A stretch of DNA of 5,376 nt from a bacterium (Candidatus Howlettbacteria) CG_4_10_14_0_8_um_filter_40_9 (GCA_002785325.1 PFMH01000049.1:1-5376); one strand, 5' to 3'. Counted from the first letter of the stretch, positions 1 to 5,332 are shown. Program-made: numbers and translations. Notes: generated by a model from the letters alone, not told the origin.

Positions 1-612
1 AAATAATGCCTGACTATTTTTGACATCTCTTGACTTTTTCTGATGAAAATATTTGACGCTCTTTTCAGCCCATTCATGAGTCCGCTCCATGGCCTCACGT
101 GCATATTTCTTGGTTGAAGTGTGCGGGGCGCATTCGTCCAGAACCATCATGATATCGGACCCTATGCCCATTTGCTTGTCTATAACGTTTTCAGGTGTAA
201 AAAAATGCTTTGAGCCGTCAAGATGGGAACGGAACTCAACGCCGTCTTTATTTATTTTAACTAACGATTTGCCGTTTGTTTCTCGGATACCGCCAGTACC
301 GGCGCCAAGTGAAAAGACTTGGAATCCGCCACTATCGGTCAAAATAGGTCGATCCCAATTCATAAACTTATGAAGTCCGCCCATTTTTTCTATTACCTCA
401 ATCCCCGGCCGAAGATAAAGATGGTAAGTATTCCCAAGAATAATTTGCGCATCGATGGTTTTTAATTCGTCTGGAGACAATGTCTTCACAGAGCCAAGCG
501 TCCCCACCGGCATAAAGACAGGAGTATCTATGGACCCATGAGCAGTTTTTATCTTCCCCAACCGAGCCTTTGTATTTTTATTTTTTTTTAATAAATCAAA
601 CTCAAAACTCAT
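1..612 (-). CDS. tgt: Queuine/preQ1 tRNA-guanine transglycosylase, 3' part cut off by the window edge
   Basis: Bacterial Tgt exchanges guanine-34 of GUN-anticodon tRNAs for preQ1, a step of queuosine synthesis. The first 204 codons are present. Translation from the ATG at 612 gives family motifs in order: TPVFMPVGTLGSVK (residues 30-43), LGNTYHLYLRPG (59-70), LTDSGGFQVFSLG (91-103) with the conserved acidic residue D93, and GSDIMMVLDEC (151-161), whose D159 and C161 match the substrate-pocket Asp and Cys of known enzymes. The window ends before the second catalytic Asp and the zinc site, so activity of the whole protein cannot be judged. The start is supported by AAAGGGG at 625-619, six bases upstream of the ATG. 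It lies 51 bases after the TrpR-like gene, and a copy of the shared operator sits in that gap, so it may be both cotranscribed and separately controlled. Confidence 0.96.
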   Translation of the reverse strand, partial: MSFEFDLLKKNKNTKARLGKIKTAHGSIDTPVFMPVGTLGSVKTLSPDELKTIDAQIILGNTYHLYLRPGIEVIEKMGGLHKFMNWDRPILTDSGGFQVFSLGAGTGGIRETNGKSLVKINKDGVEFRSHLDGSKHFFTPENVIDKQMGIGSDIMMVLDECAPHTSTKKYAREAMERTHEWAEKSVKYFHQKKSRDVKNSQALF

Positions 613-632
613 ATCAAACCCCTTTCGTCCTA

Positions 633-655
633 ACTATAGCAATATATAGTGCTAT
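633..655 (-). promoter_or_regulatory. Operator copy A overlapping an extended -10 in front of tgt
   Basis: A 23-bp block identical to the one at 992-1014. It contains the inverted repeat ATAGCA-N8-TGCTAT (636-655) whose inner bases TATATA are also symmetrical, so 9 of 10 pairs match. On the minus strand it ends in TGCTATAGT, an extended -10 (TATAGT at 638-633), but the hexamer where a -35 would lie (TACGAT, 661-656) is poor. Transcription from here would start near 626, giving a leader of about 14 bases with the Shine-Dalgarno at its 5' end. Operator identity is seen; promoter activity and binding by the neighbouring regulator are inferred. Confidence 0.72.
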
Positions 656-663
656 ATCGTAGC

Positions 664-957
664 TTACAAATCTAAAAATTCTTTAAATACCGCGTTTGTT
701 TTTATTTTTTTATAGATACCATTTATAGTAACCGGGCTCATCTTATATTCTTTCCCAATCTCTTTGTAGGTAAACCCCTTTGCCAGCATTTGTCCTACTC
801 TATATCTCCTTGCCGCCTCCTCAAGCTCTTGGTGAGTAAAAATTGCCGTCAATAAATATTGTAATTGTTTTTTTGTTTTCGCTTTCCAAATAAGCTCCAC
901 GATATGCCCGGTATCATTATATTCAAAATTCCTGCCATAAGAGAATTGCTTTACCAT
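664..957 (-). CDS. TrpR/YerC-YecD family helix-turn-helix regulator
   Basis: A 97-residue protein of the Trp-repressor-like superfamily. Residues 28-60 match the family's helical core (TKKQLQYLLTAIFTHQELEEAARRY and on to the hydrophobic GQMLAKG), followed by a helix-turn-helix at about 63-84 (TYKEIGKEYKMSPVTINGIYKKI). Size fits TrpR/YerC (about 90-110). R53 aligns with the Arg-54 that contacts tryptophan in E. coli TrpR, but the position of Arg-84 holds Gly (TINGIY), so tryptophan is unlikely to be the corepressor; this alignment is by eye. The start is supported by AAGGAGG at 973-967, nine bases upstream. It has its own promoter, overlapped by operator copy B, and is followed by operator copy A and tgt, which suggests autoregulation plus control of tgt. 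The ligand is unknown. Confidence 0.88.
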   Translation of the reverse strand: MVKQFSYGRNFEYNDTGHIVELIWKAKTKKQLQYLLTAIFTHQELEEAARRYRVGQMLAKGFTYKEIGKEYKMSPVTINGIYKKIKTNAVFKEFLDL

Positions 958-991
958 AATTTGATTCCTCCTTTTTATTTACCACCAACTC

Positions 992-1020
992 ACTATAGCA
1001 ATATATAGTGCTATGGTCAA
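992..1020 (-). promoter_or_regulatory. Promoter of the TrpR-like gene with operator copy B in its spacer and -10
   Basis: On the minus strand TTGACC (1020-1015) and TATAGT (997-992) are separated by exactly 17 bases, and TGC precedes the -10, making it also an extended -10. The 23-bp operator (992-1014) fills the whole spacer and covers the -10, so a bound dimer would block RNA polymerase. Expected transcription start is near 985, giving a leader of about 28 bases that includes AAGGAGG. Promoter fit is seen; repression is inferred. Confidence 0.82.
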
Positions 1021-1072
1021 GAAACAAAAGGAGTCTGTTAAAATAAACATCGGATGCTAATTGTTTGGACAC

Positions 1073-1101
1073 AAAAAGAGACCTCAAGAGGTCTCTTTTT
1101 T
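1073..1101 (-). terminator. Intrinsic terminator of the rplJL operon (symmetrical, may work both ways)
   Basis: A perfect inverted repeat of 13 bases per arm (AAAAAGAGACCTC, then GAGGTCTCTTTTT) around two bases, at 1073-1100. The T tract follows the GC-rich stem on either strand. It lies 21 bases after the rplL stop and before the promoter of the TrpR-like gene, so it separates the two transcription units. No plus-strand gene needs it. Confidence 0.93.
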
Positions 1102-1121
1102 AAAAATATGATATCCAGTTG

Positions 1122-1673
1122 TTATTTCAGTTCTACAGTTGCGCCAGCTTCTTCAAGCTTTTTCTTCATTTCCTGTGCTTCATCTGTAGGAACATTTGCT
1201 TTTACTTCCTTTGGAGCGCCTTCTACTAAATCTTTAGCTTCTTTTAGTCCAAGCTCGGTTACTTCTCGTACGGCTTTGATAGCTGCGATCTTGTTTCCGC
1301 CCGCGCTAGCTAAGATCACTGTGAATGCAGTCTTTCCTTCGGCAGCTTCTCCGCCAGCAGCTCCGCCTGCCACAGCACCGGATACGGCTACTGGAGCAGC
1401 AGCAGATACGCCGAATCTTTCCTCAAGAGCTTTTACAAGCTCAGAAAGCTCTAATGCTGTCAAACCTTCTATAGTTTTTATAAGATCCTTGAATTTCCCA
1501 GATGGTTCCGGTTTTTCTTCTTTTACTGGTTCTTCAGCTTTTGGCTCTTCTTTTGGAGCTTCTTCTTTTACTTCTTCAGCAGGAGCTTCTGCAGCTTCTT
1601 CTTCTGAAGCAGTTTCTGCCGGAGTTTCTTCAGTAGTTTCTTCTTTTACTTCCTCGTTGTTTGTGTCTGTCAT
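1122..1673 (-). CDS. rplL: 50S ribosomal protein L7/L12 with a long acidic N-terminal extension
   Basis: L7/L12 forms the mobile stalk of the large subunit and recruits translation GTPases; dimers sit on the C-terminal helix of L10. Residues 60-183 are a normal-length L7/L12: N-terminal dimerisation part (KFKDLIKTIEGLTALELSELV), Ala/Gly-rich hinge (about 95-111), and C-terminal domain with KIAAIKAVREVTELGLKEAK and the usual ending EEAGATVELK. Ahead lies an added segment of about 59 residues, nearly all Glu, Ala, Lys, Pro and Thr (EEAPKEEPKAEEPVKEE), likely disordered. The start at 1673 is backed by AAAGGA at 1686-1681, seven bases upstream, and no ATG, GTG or TTG occurs in frame near the usual start, so the extension appears to be translated. 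It follows rplJ by 121 bases and ends just before a strong terminator. Confidence 0.96.
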   Translation of the reverse strand: MTDTNNEEVKEETTEETPAETASEEEAAEAPAEEVKEEAPKEEPKAEEPVKEEKPEPSGKFKDLIKTIEGLTALELSELVKALEERFGVSAAAPVAVSGAVAGGAAGGEAAEGKTAFTVILASAGGNKIAAIKAVREVTELGLKEAKDLVEGAPKEVKANVPTDEAQEMKKKLEEAGATVELK

Positions 1674-1695
1674 TTTTTCTTCCTTTCTATTAAAG

Positions 1696-1734
1696 CGTGG
1701 ATTATCGCTGATTGCGACGCCAATTTACGCTGAT
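1696..1734. repeat. Degenerate CGCTGAT tandem repeat, four units
   Basis: On the plus strand four related 7-mers begin at 1696 (CGTGGAT), 1706 (CGCTGAT), 1718 (CGCCAAT) and 1728 (CGCTGAT), spaced 10, 12 and 10 bases, close to one helical turn. It lies in the rplJ-rplL gap, upstream of the rplL Shine-Dalgarno. Function is unknown. It could be a small dispersed intergenic repeat or simply a decayed duplication. Confidence 0.5.
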
Positions 1735-1761
1735 TAAATTGTTTTATTAATGATTTCAAAT

Positions 1762-1796
1762 ATTTATTAGATATTGGTTATTGGAAATTGGAAATT
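1762..1796. repeat. Heptanucleotide tandem repeat, five units, touching the rplJ stop codon
   Basis: On the plus strand five consecutive 7-mers occur without gaps: ATTTATT, AGATATT, GGTTATT, GGAAATT, GGAAATT. The last two are identical and divergence grows away from rplJ. The array begins inside the rplJ stop codon (1795-1797) and fills the first third of the rplJ-rplL gap. On the mRNA it is an A/U-rich unstructured stretch. Confidence 0.7.
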
Positions 1797-2316
1797 ATTT
1801 CGTCTTGCTATATTGATCCAAAACACTTACCAAACCTCGAAGATTACCTTGCAAAACGGATGCGATACCACGAAGCGGTGAAGCAAGCGAACCGACGATT
1901 TTAGCATACATCTCTTCTCTGGAAGGCATAAGTGCTAAACTCTTTACCTCTTCTAAGCCGATAGACTTCCCGTTCAAAAATCCCCCGATAAGCTCAAGTG
2001 CTTCGTGGCTCTTGGAAAACTCATAGGTTACTTTTGCCGGCTCAACCTCGTCATCGTAACCAAACGCAGCTGCTATCGGGTGATCTTTCAAACTTTCTAG
2101 ATCTATATCCGCCTTTGCGTTTTTTACCGCGATTTTAAATAAAGTGTTTTTGATAACCTTGAACTCGATCCCTTTTCCTCGAAGCTTATTTCTAACGTCG
2201 TTTATCTCTTCTACGGAAAGACCGCGATAATCAGTGAAGATAATAGACTTAGAATTCTTGATCTTCTCAGCAACCGCTTCGATCATCTCTTCTTTCTTGT
2301 CTCTTGTAATAGCCAT
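1795..2316 (-). CDS. rplJ: 50S ribosomal protein L10
   Basis: L10 anchors the L7/L12 dimers to 23S rRNA at the base of the stalk, and the L10-L12 complex can repress its own operon. The 173-residue product has the usual length. Recognisable features are FTDYRGLSV (27-35), KVIKNTLFKIA (53-63) and the region PSREEMYAKIVGSLASPLRGIASVLQGNLRGLVSVLDQY near the C-terminus, which ends in the helix that carries L12. The start is preceded by GGAG (2329-2326) nine bases upstream. It is first in a two-gene unit with rplL and has a leader of about 208 bases carrying an L10-binding RNA motif and an attenuator. Its stop codon lies in a heptad repeat array. Confidence 0.97.
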   Translation of the reverse strand: MAITRDKKEEMIEAVAEKIKNSKSIIFTDYRGLSVEEINDVRNKLRGKGIEFKVIKNTLFKIAVKNAKADIDLESLKDHPIAAAFGYDDEVEPAKVTYEFSKSHEALELIGGFLNGKSIGLEEVKSLALMPSREEMYAKIVGSLASPLRGIASVLQGNLRGLVSVLDQYSKTK

Positions 2317-2372
2317 TAAAATTTTCTCCGAAATTATCTCCTAATTAATACAAATTGTTTTTCGAATTCAAC

Positions 2373-2411
2373 CTAATAAAAAAGTTTTTGGATATATCCC
2401 AAAAACATTAG
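2373..2411 (-). terminator. Attenuator (intrinsic terminator) inside the rplJ leader
   Basis: On the minus strand GTTTTTGG (2406-2399) pairs with CCAAAAAC (2391-2384) across a 7-base loop and is followed by six T (2383-2378). Flanking CTAAT (2411-2407) and ATTAG (2377-2373) can pair around it. It lies about 60 bases upstream of rplJ, so termination here would switch off rplJ and rplL. The stem is AU-rich with only four G-C pairs, so its strength is moderate. The 5' arm can instead pair with the start of the L10-binding motif. Confidence 0.75.
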
Positions 2412-2421
2412 TGAAAATTCG

Positions 2422-2449
2422 AGTCCCATTCGTTGCATCATTTGGGACT
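2422..2449 (-). other. Hairpin between L10-binding motif and attenuator
   Basis: AGTCCCA (2449-2443 on the minus strand) and TGGGACT (2428-2422) form a perfect 7-bp stem with a 14-base loop. It is not followed by a T run, so it is not a terminator by itself. It sits between the L10-binding motif and the attenuator, where it may bring together the segments of an antiterminator or act as a pause site; that role is inference. Confidence 0.6.
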
Positions 2450-2466
2450 GATCGATTCCGATCTTT

Positions 2467-2516
2467 CTCCTCGGTAGCATTATTAAATCTCTCGACCGCT
2501 ACTGTCTTTGGAATAT
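2467..2516 (-). promoter_or_regulatory. Ribosomal protein L10 leader (autoregulatory RNA)
   Basis: The minus-strand RNA reads CCAAAGACAGTAGCGG (2511-2496) and, after a short A/U-rich loop, GCTACCGAGGAG (2478-2467). The segments GTAGC (2502-2498) and GCTAC (2478-2474) pair. AAAGACAGUAG followed by CUACCGAGG is the hallmark of the L10 leader family upstream of rplJ, where the L10-L12 complex binds to limit its own synthesis. Position directly upstream of rplJ supports it. The recognition is by motif memory, not a covariance search. Confidence 0.88.
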
Positions 2517-2530
2517 TTGAATGTAAATAA

Positions 2531-2559
2531 ATGTTACACGATTTCGAAAATTAGGTCAA
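2531..2559 (-). promoter_or_regulatory. Promoter of rplJ-rplL
   Basis: TTGACC (2559-2554) and TAACAT (2536-2531) on the minus strand with a 17-base spacer. The transcription start should be near 2524, so the leader runs about 208 bases and includes the L10-binding motif. The -35 begins only 14 bases after the folD stop and no terminator separates them, so read-through from folD is possible and would also meet the attenuator. Confidence 0.8.
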
Positions 2560-2573
2560 GAGTTTTTTGGAAA

Positions 2574-3413
2574 TTAATCGGAATTTTGCATTTTTTTCGC
2601 CTTGATCACATTTTTCATCAAACAAGCAACAGTGAGCGGACCAACACCTCCGGGGACAGGAGTTATGAGCGACGCTTTATTTTTAACATTTTCAAAATCA
2701 ACATCTCCTTTTAAAACACCATCGGTCCTCGTAGTCCCGACGTCGATGACTACCGCCCCGTCTTTCACCATGTCTGCTGTGACTAGGTTTGGTTTCCCTA
2801 CCGCCGATATCAGTATATCTGCATCTCGGCAAACTTCTGCCGTATTTCCCGTTTGTGAATGACAAACTTCAACACTTGCCCCTTTGTTTTTCAAAAGCAA
2901 CGAGATCGGTTTTCCAACCAGTTTGCTTCGCCCCATAATAACAACTTTTTTATTTTTCACGTCTACATCATATTCCTTCAATATCTCCAAAATCCCAAGA
3001 GGAGTCGCTGGATAGAGGTCACTTTCATCATTTTCCAAGCTTTTTTGGTTTTCGTCCGTCAAACCGTCTACATCTTTTTTGGGATCTATATAATTTATGA
3101 TTTCATAAGGATTTAGCTGTTCCGACAATGGCAACTGAACTATTGTGCCGTTAATTTTACTGTCTTTATTCCATTCTAGGATTTTCCCGACCAATATTTC
3201 CTTTGCAGGATTTTCAAATTCGGTTAAGTAAAATCCGATACCGATATCCTCTGCTCTTTCTCTTTTTTTCGAAACGTAAATCTCTGAAGCAGGATTTCCT
3301 TTAACAAGGATGACACCCAAACCAAAAGAGTTGCCCTTTTCCTTTTCTTTGGCAACTTCTTTTTTTAGACCCGTCGCAATTTTATTTGCTAACTTTTTCC
3401 CGTCTATAATCAT
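2574..3413 (-). CDS. folD: Bifunctional methylenetetrahydrofolate dehydrogenase/cyclohydrolase
   Basis: FolD interconverts 5,10-methylene-, methenyl- and 10-formyl-tetrahydrofolate with NADP, in the cytoplasm. The 279-residue protein has the usual length. Motifs: SEIYVSKKR (43-51) with the catalytic Tyr/Lys pair Y46 and K50, VQLPL (92-96), DPKKDVDGL (110-118), PATPLGI (135-141), the cofactor-binding GRSKLVGKP (161-169), and PGGVGPLT (254-261). The usual Cys of PCTP is Ala here, a tolerated variation. It follows glyA by 52 bases, so methylene-THF made by GlyA is passed to FolD. The start has no good Shine-Dalgarno: only AAGAG directly abutting the ATG, so translation may depend on coupling or be weak. 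No alternative start fits the conserved N-terminus better. Confidence 0.97.
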   Translation of the reverse strand: MIIDGKKLANKIATGLKKEVAKEKEKGNSFGLGVILVKGNPASEIYVSKKRERAEDIGIGFYLTEFENPAKEILVGKILEWNKDSKINGTIVQLPLSEQLNPYEIINYIDPKKDVDGLTDENQKSLENDESDLYPATPLGILEILKEYDVDVKNKKVVIMGRSKLVGKPISLLLKNKGASVEVCHSQTGNTAEVCRDADILISAVGKPNLVTADMVKDGAVVIDVGTTRTDGVLKGDVDFENVKNKASLITPVPGGVGPLTVACLMKNVIKAKKMQNSD

Positions 3414-3417
3414 CTCT

Positions 3418-3456
3418 TACGAATTACAAATTTACTAATCTACAGATTTTACTTAT
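3418..3456. repeat. Degenerate TACNNAT repeat between glyA and folD, five units
   Basis: On the plus strand TACGAAT (3418), TACAAAT (3425), TACTAAT (3433), TACAGAT (3441) and TACTTAT (3450) follow each other with gaps of 0, 1, 1 and 2 bases. It fills most of the 52-base glyA-folD gap and runs up to five bases before the folD ATG, where a Shine-Dalgarno would normally be. Function is unknown. Confidence 0.6.
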
Positions 3457-3465
3457 TTGAATTAT

Positions 3466-4731
3466 TTATTGTTTACTGCTAGCTGCTAACTGGCCAATCC
3501 CCGGAACGCTAAAATTTTTTGTTATTTCTCTTACTTGTTTGCGAGCTTTGTCTGATATTTCTTTGTTCTCTGGATTTTTAAGAACATTTTCTATGATCTC
3601 TGCAATATTAATCATCTCATCTTCCCCAAAACCTCTCGTAGTAACCGCCGGCGTTCCAACCCTTATCCCAGACGCGACCATCGGCGGATGTTGATCATAG
3701 GGAATCGCATTTTTATTTACGGTTATACCAACTTCATCAAGTAAAACTTCAGCTTCCTTGCCTGTAAGCCCGACAGCTGTGACATCGACTAAAAGCAAAT
3801 GATTATCAGTCCCACCAGAAACTATTCTAAAACCCCTTTTTGTCAGTTCTTCAGATAATACTTTTGCATTCTCTACTACTTTATTGGCGTAATCCTTGAA
3901 CGATGTGTCCAATGCTTCTCTGAAACAAATCGCTTTGGCAGCGATGGTGTGCATCAGAGGTCCGCCTTGTATGCCTGGAAAAACAGCACTATTTATCTTT
4001 TTGATCAATTCCTCTTCATTACAAATAATAAATCCGCCTCTCGGTCCTCTAAGTGTCTTGTGAGTTGTAGAGGTAACGATATCTGCATATGGAACAGGTG
4101 AAGGATGAGCGCCACCGGCAACCAGTCCGGCGATATGAGCCATATCAACCATATAGAGAGCACCAACAGACTTCGCTATTTCACCGATCCTTTGAAAATC
4201 AATGATTCTAGGGTAAGCGCTTGCGCCTGTAACTATCATTTTTGGCTTCAATTCTTTCGCTTTTTTTTCGATCTGGTCGTAGTCTATGGTTTCAGTTTCT
4301 TTCGTCACCTCGTATTCGACAAAGTTATAAAGCTTTCCGGATGAGTTCATCTTGTAGCCGTGTGTCAGATGTCCCCCATGAGCCAGACTTAATCCTAGAA
4401 CCGTATCTCCCAACTCTAAAACTGCGAGGTAAACCGCCATATTGGCTTGCGCTCCGCTATGAGGCTGAACATTAGCGTACCGAGCGTCAAAAAGCTCCTT
4501 TACTCTCTCTATTGCGATGTTTTCGATCTCATCGTAATACTCGCAACCGCCATAATACCTTTTGCCCGGAAGTCCTTCACAATATTTATTTGTAAGAATA
4601 GATCCCATCGCCTCCATCACTTCTGCAGAAGTATAGTTTTCAGACGCGATCAGTTCAATCCCCTCAACTTGACGGGTTTTTTCCTTTTCTATAAGTTCGA
4701 ATATTTTCAGATCTTTTTCTTCAATCGACAT
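3466..4731 (-). CDS. glyA: Serine hydroxymethyltransferase (PLP enzyme)
   Basis: GlyA converts serine and tetrahydrofolate to glycine and 5,10-methylene-THF. The 421-residue protein has normal length and the full set of landmarks: ELIASENYTS (26-35), YCEGLPGKRYYGGCEY (50-65), HSGAQAN (91-97), SLAHGGHLTHG (115-125) with H121 placed to stack on PLP, VDMAHIAGLVAGG (195-207) with D196 and H199, the Schiff-base lysine K225 in STTHKTLRGPRGG, and SGIRVGTPA with R357 that binds the substrate carboxylate. It lies 35 bases after the maf remnant and 52 before folD, its pathway partner. It has no Shine-Dalgarno; a consensus extended -10 ends nine bases before the ATG, implying a leaderless or nearly leaderless transcript. 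Confidence 0.98.
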   Translation of the reverse strand: MSIEEKDLKIFELIEKEKTRQVEGIELIASENYTSAEVMEAMGSILTNKYCEGLPGKRYYGGCEYYDEIENIAIERVKELFDARYANVQPHSGAQANMAVYLAVLELGDTVLGLSLAHGGHLTHGYKMNSSGKLYNFVEYEVTKETETIDYDQIEKKAKELKPKMIVTGASAYPRIIDFQRIGEIAKSVGALYMVDMAHIAGLVAGGAHPSPVPYADIVTSTTHKTLRGPRGGFIICNEEELIKKINSAVFPGIQGGPLMHTIAAKAICFREALDTSFKDYANKVVENAKVLSEELTKRGFRIVSGGTDNHLLLVDVTAVGLTGKEAEVLLDEVGITVNKNAIPYDQHPPMVASGIRVGTPAVTTRGFGEDEMINIAEIIENVLKNPENKEISDKARKQVREITKNFSVPGIGQLAASSKQ

Positions 4732-4740
4732 AATAAATAA

Positions 4741-4749
4741 ATTATAGCA
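4741..4749 (-). promoter_or_regulatory. Extended -10 promoter of glyA, leaderless type
   Basis: The minus strand reads TGC then TATAAT (4746-4741), a perfect extended -10. No good -35 is present at 17 or 18 bases (TAGTCT or TTAGTC), which fits an extended -10 promoter. The start of transcription should fall near 4734, two or three bases before the ATG at 4731. The intervening TTATTTATT has no ribosome binding site. Confidence 0.75.
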
Positions 4750-4766
4750 GATAAGGATTGCCCAGA

Positions 4767-5332
4767 CTAATCATTGATAGGAATTTCCACTCCTGATCTT
4801 TTTAGGAGAGGGAATAATATTTCTAGAGGAAGCGAGTATAGAAGTCCAGTCAAAGACCCCTCAATACTGTTTACTAGAGAATGTGCATATTTACCGCCGA
4901 TAAACAACCCGGCAGCATATTTTGTAACATCTTTGGAATTTGCGTAATTTTCTATCTCACCCTCTGTAAATTCTCGAAAAATAATTTTTGTAGTCACGAC
5001 ATCTTCAGATACTATGTCTCTTTCATTGTCGATATAACAAAAACCAGTCACAAAGTCGGCTATACTTCCAGACAAAGTCCCCAGCATTTCTTTTGCTTCT
5101 TCTTTGTCTTTGGGTTTTTCTAGCTCTCTCCCATCCTGGATAAAAAACCATCTGCAGCTATGATGATGCCATTATTATCTTCCGCAACCTTTGAAGCTTT
5201 GGCTTTAGCAAGCTTTAATGCCCTTGTTTTAAAGTCTTCATCTCTTATTATTTTCTCGTCAATATTTGAGACAATAGTTTGAAAATTAATTTCCACCTTT
5301 GGGAGTAAATCCCTCGTCTTCAGACGATCCTT
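4767..5332 (-). pseudogene. maf: Maf/HAM1-superfamily nucleotide pyrophosphatase, frameshifted and without a clear start
   Basis: Two overlapping frames together read as one Maf protein of nearly normal length (about 185-190). The first frame (5332-5120) gives TRDLLPKVEINFQTIV, SNIDEKIIRDEDFKTRALKLAKAKA and IIIAADGF, then stops at TAG (5122-5120). The -1 frame continues with IQDGRELEKPKD, SGSIADFVTGFCYID, EGEIENYANS, YAAGLFIGGKYAHSLVNSIEG and SLPLEILFPLLKRSGV to the stop at 4767. The join is at six T (5147-5142). The first frame has no ATG, GTG or TTG before the match, only a CTG at 5323, and the usual GSSS..R phosphate-binding start is incomplete. Maf proteins hydrolyse noncanonical or modified nucleoside triphosphates. 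It precedes glyA. It may be a decaying gene, a sequence error, or a recoded gene; the family call is firm, its activity is not. Confidence 0.8.

Noticed and set aside
135..141. FolD PATP in place of PCTP (these numbers are protein residues of folD, not bases)
   Set aside because: All catalytic and cofactor residues are present and this Cys is not essential, so it is ordinary variation.
1054..1737. Long plus-strand open frame of 227 codons over rplL
   Set aside because: It is the Ser/Ala/Phe-rich antisense shadow of the Glu/Ala-rich rplL codons; it has no family resemblance and runs against a well-supported ribosomal gene.
1731..1759. Possible separate rplL promoter (TTGAAA-17-TAATCA, minus strand)
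   Set aside because: The -10 matches poorly, the region is AT-rich repeat sequence where chance matches are expected, and rplL is normally cotranscribed with rplJ.
2508..3116. Several short plus-strand frames opposite folD and the rplJ leader
   Set aside because: They are antisense shadows without ribosome binding sites or recognisable domains.
3414..3450. Possible folD promoter (TAATTC before the ATG)
   Set aside because: Neither the -10 nor the matching -35 position (AAATCT) is convincing; cotranscription with glyA explains folD better.
4744..4749. Half-site TGCTAT of the TrpR-like operator at the glyA promoter
   Set aside because: It is only the shared extended -10 sequence; the other arm (ATAGCA at the right distance) is missing.
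5070..5109. Hairpin AGACAAAG/CTTTGTCT as stimulator of programmed frameshifting in maf
   Set aside because: It starts about 31 bases after the slippery heptamer, whereas stimulatory structures usually begin 5-9 bases after it.
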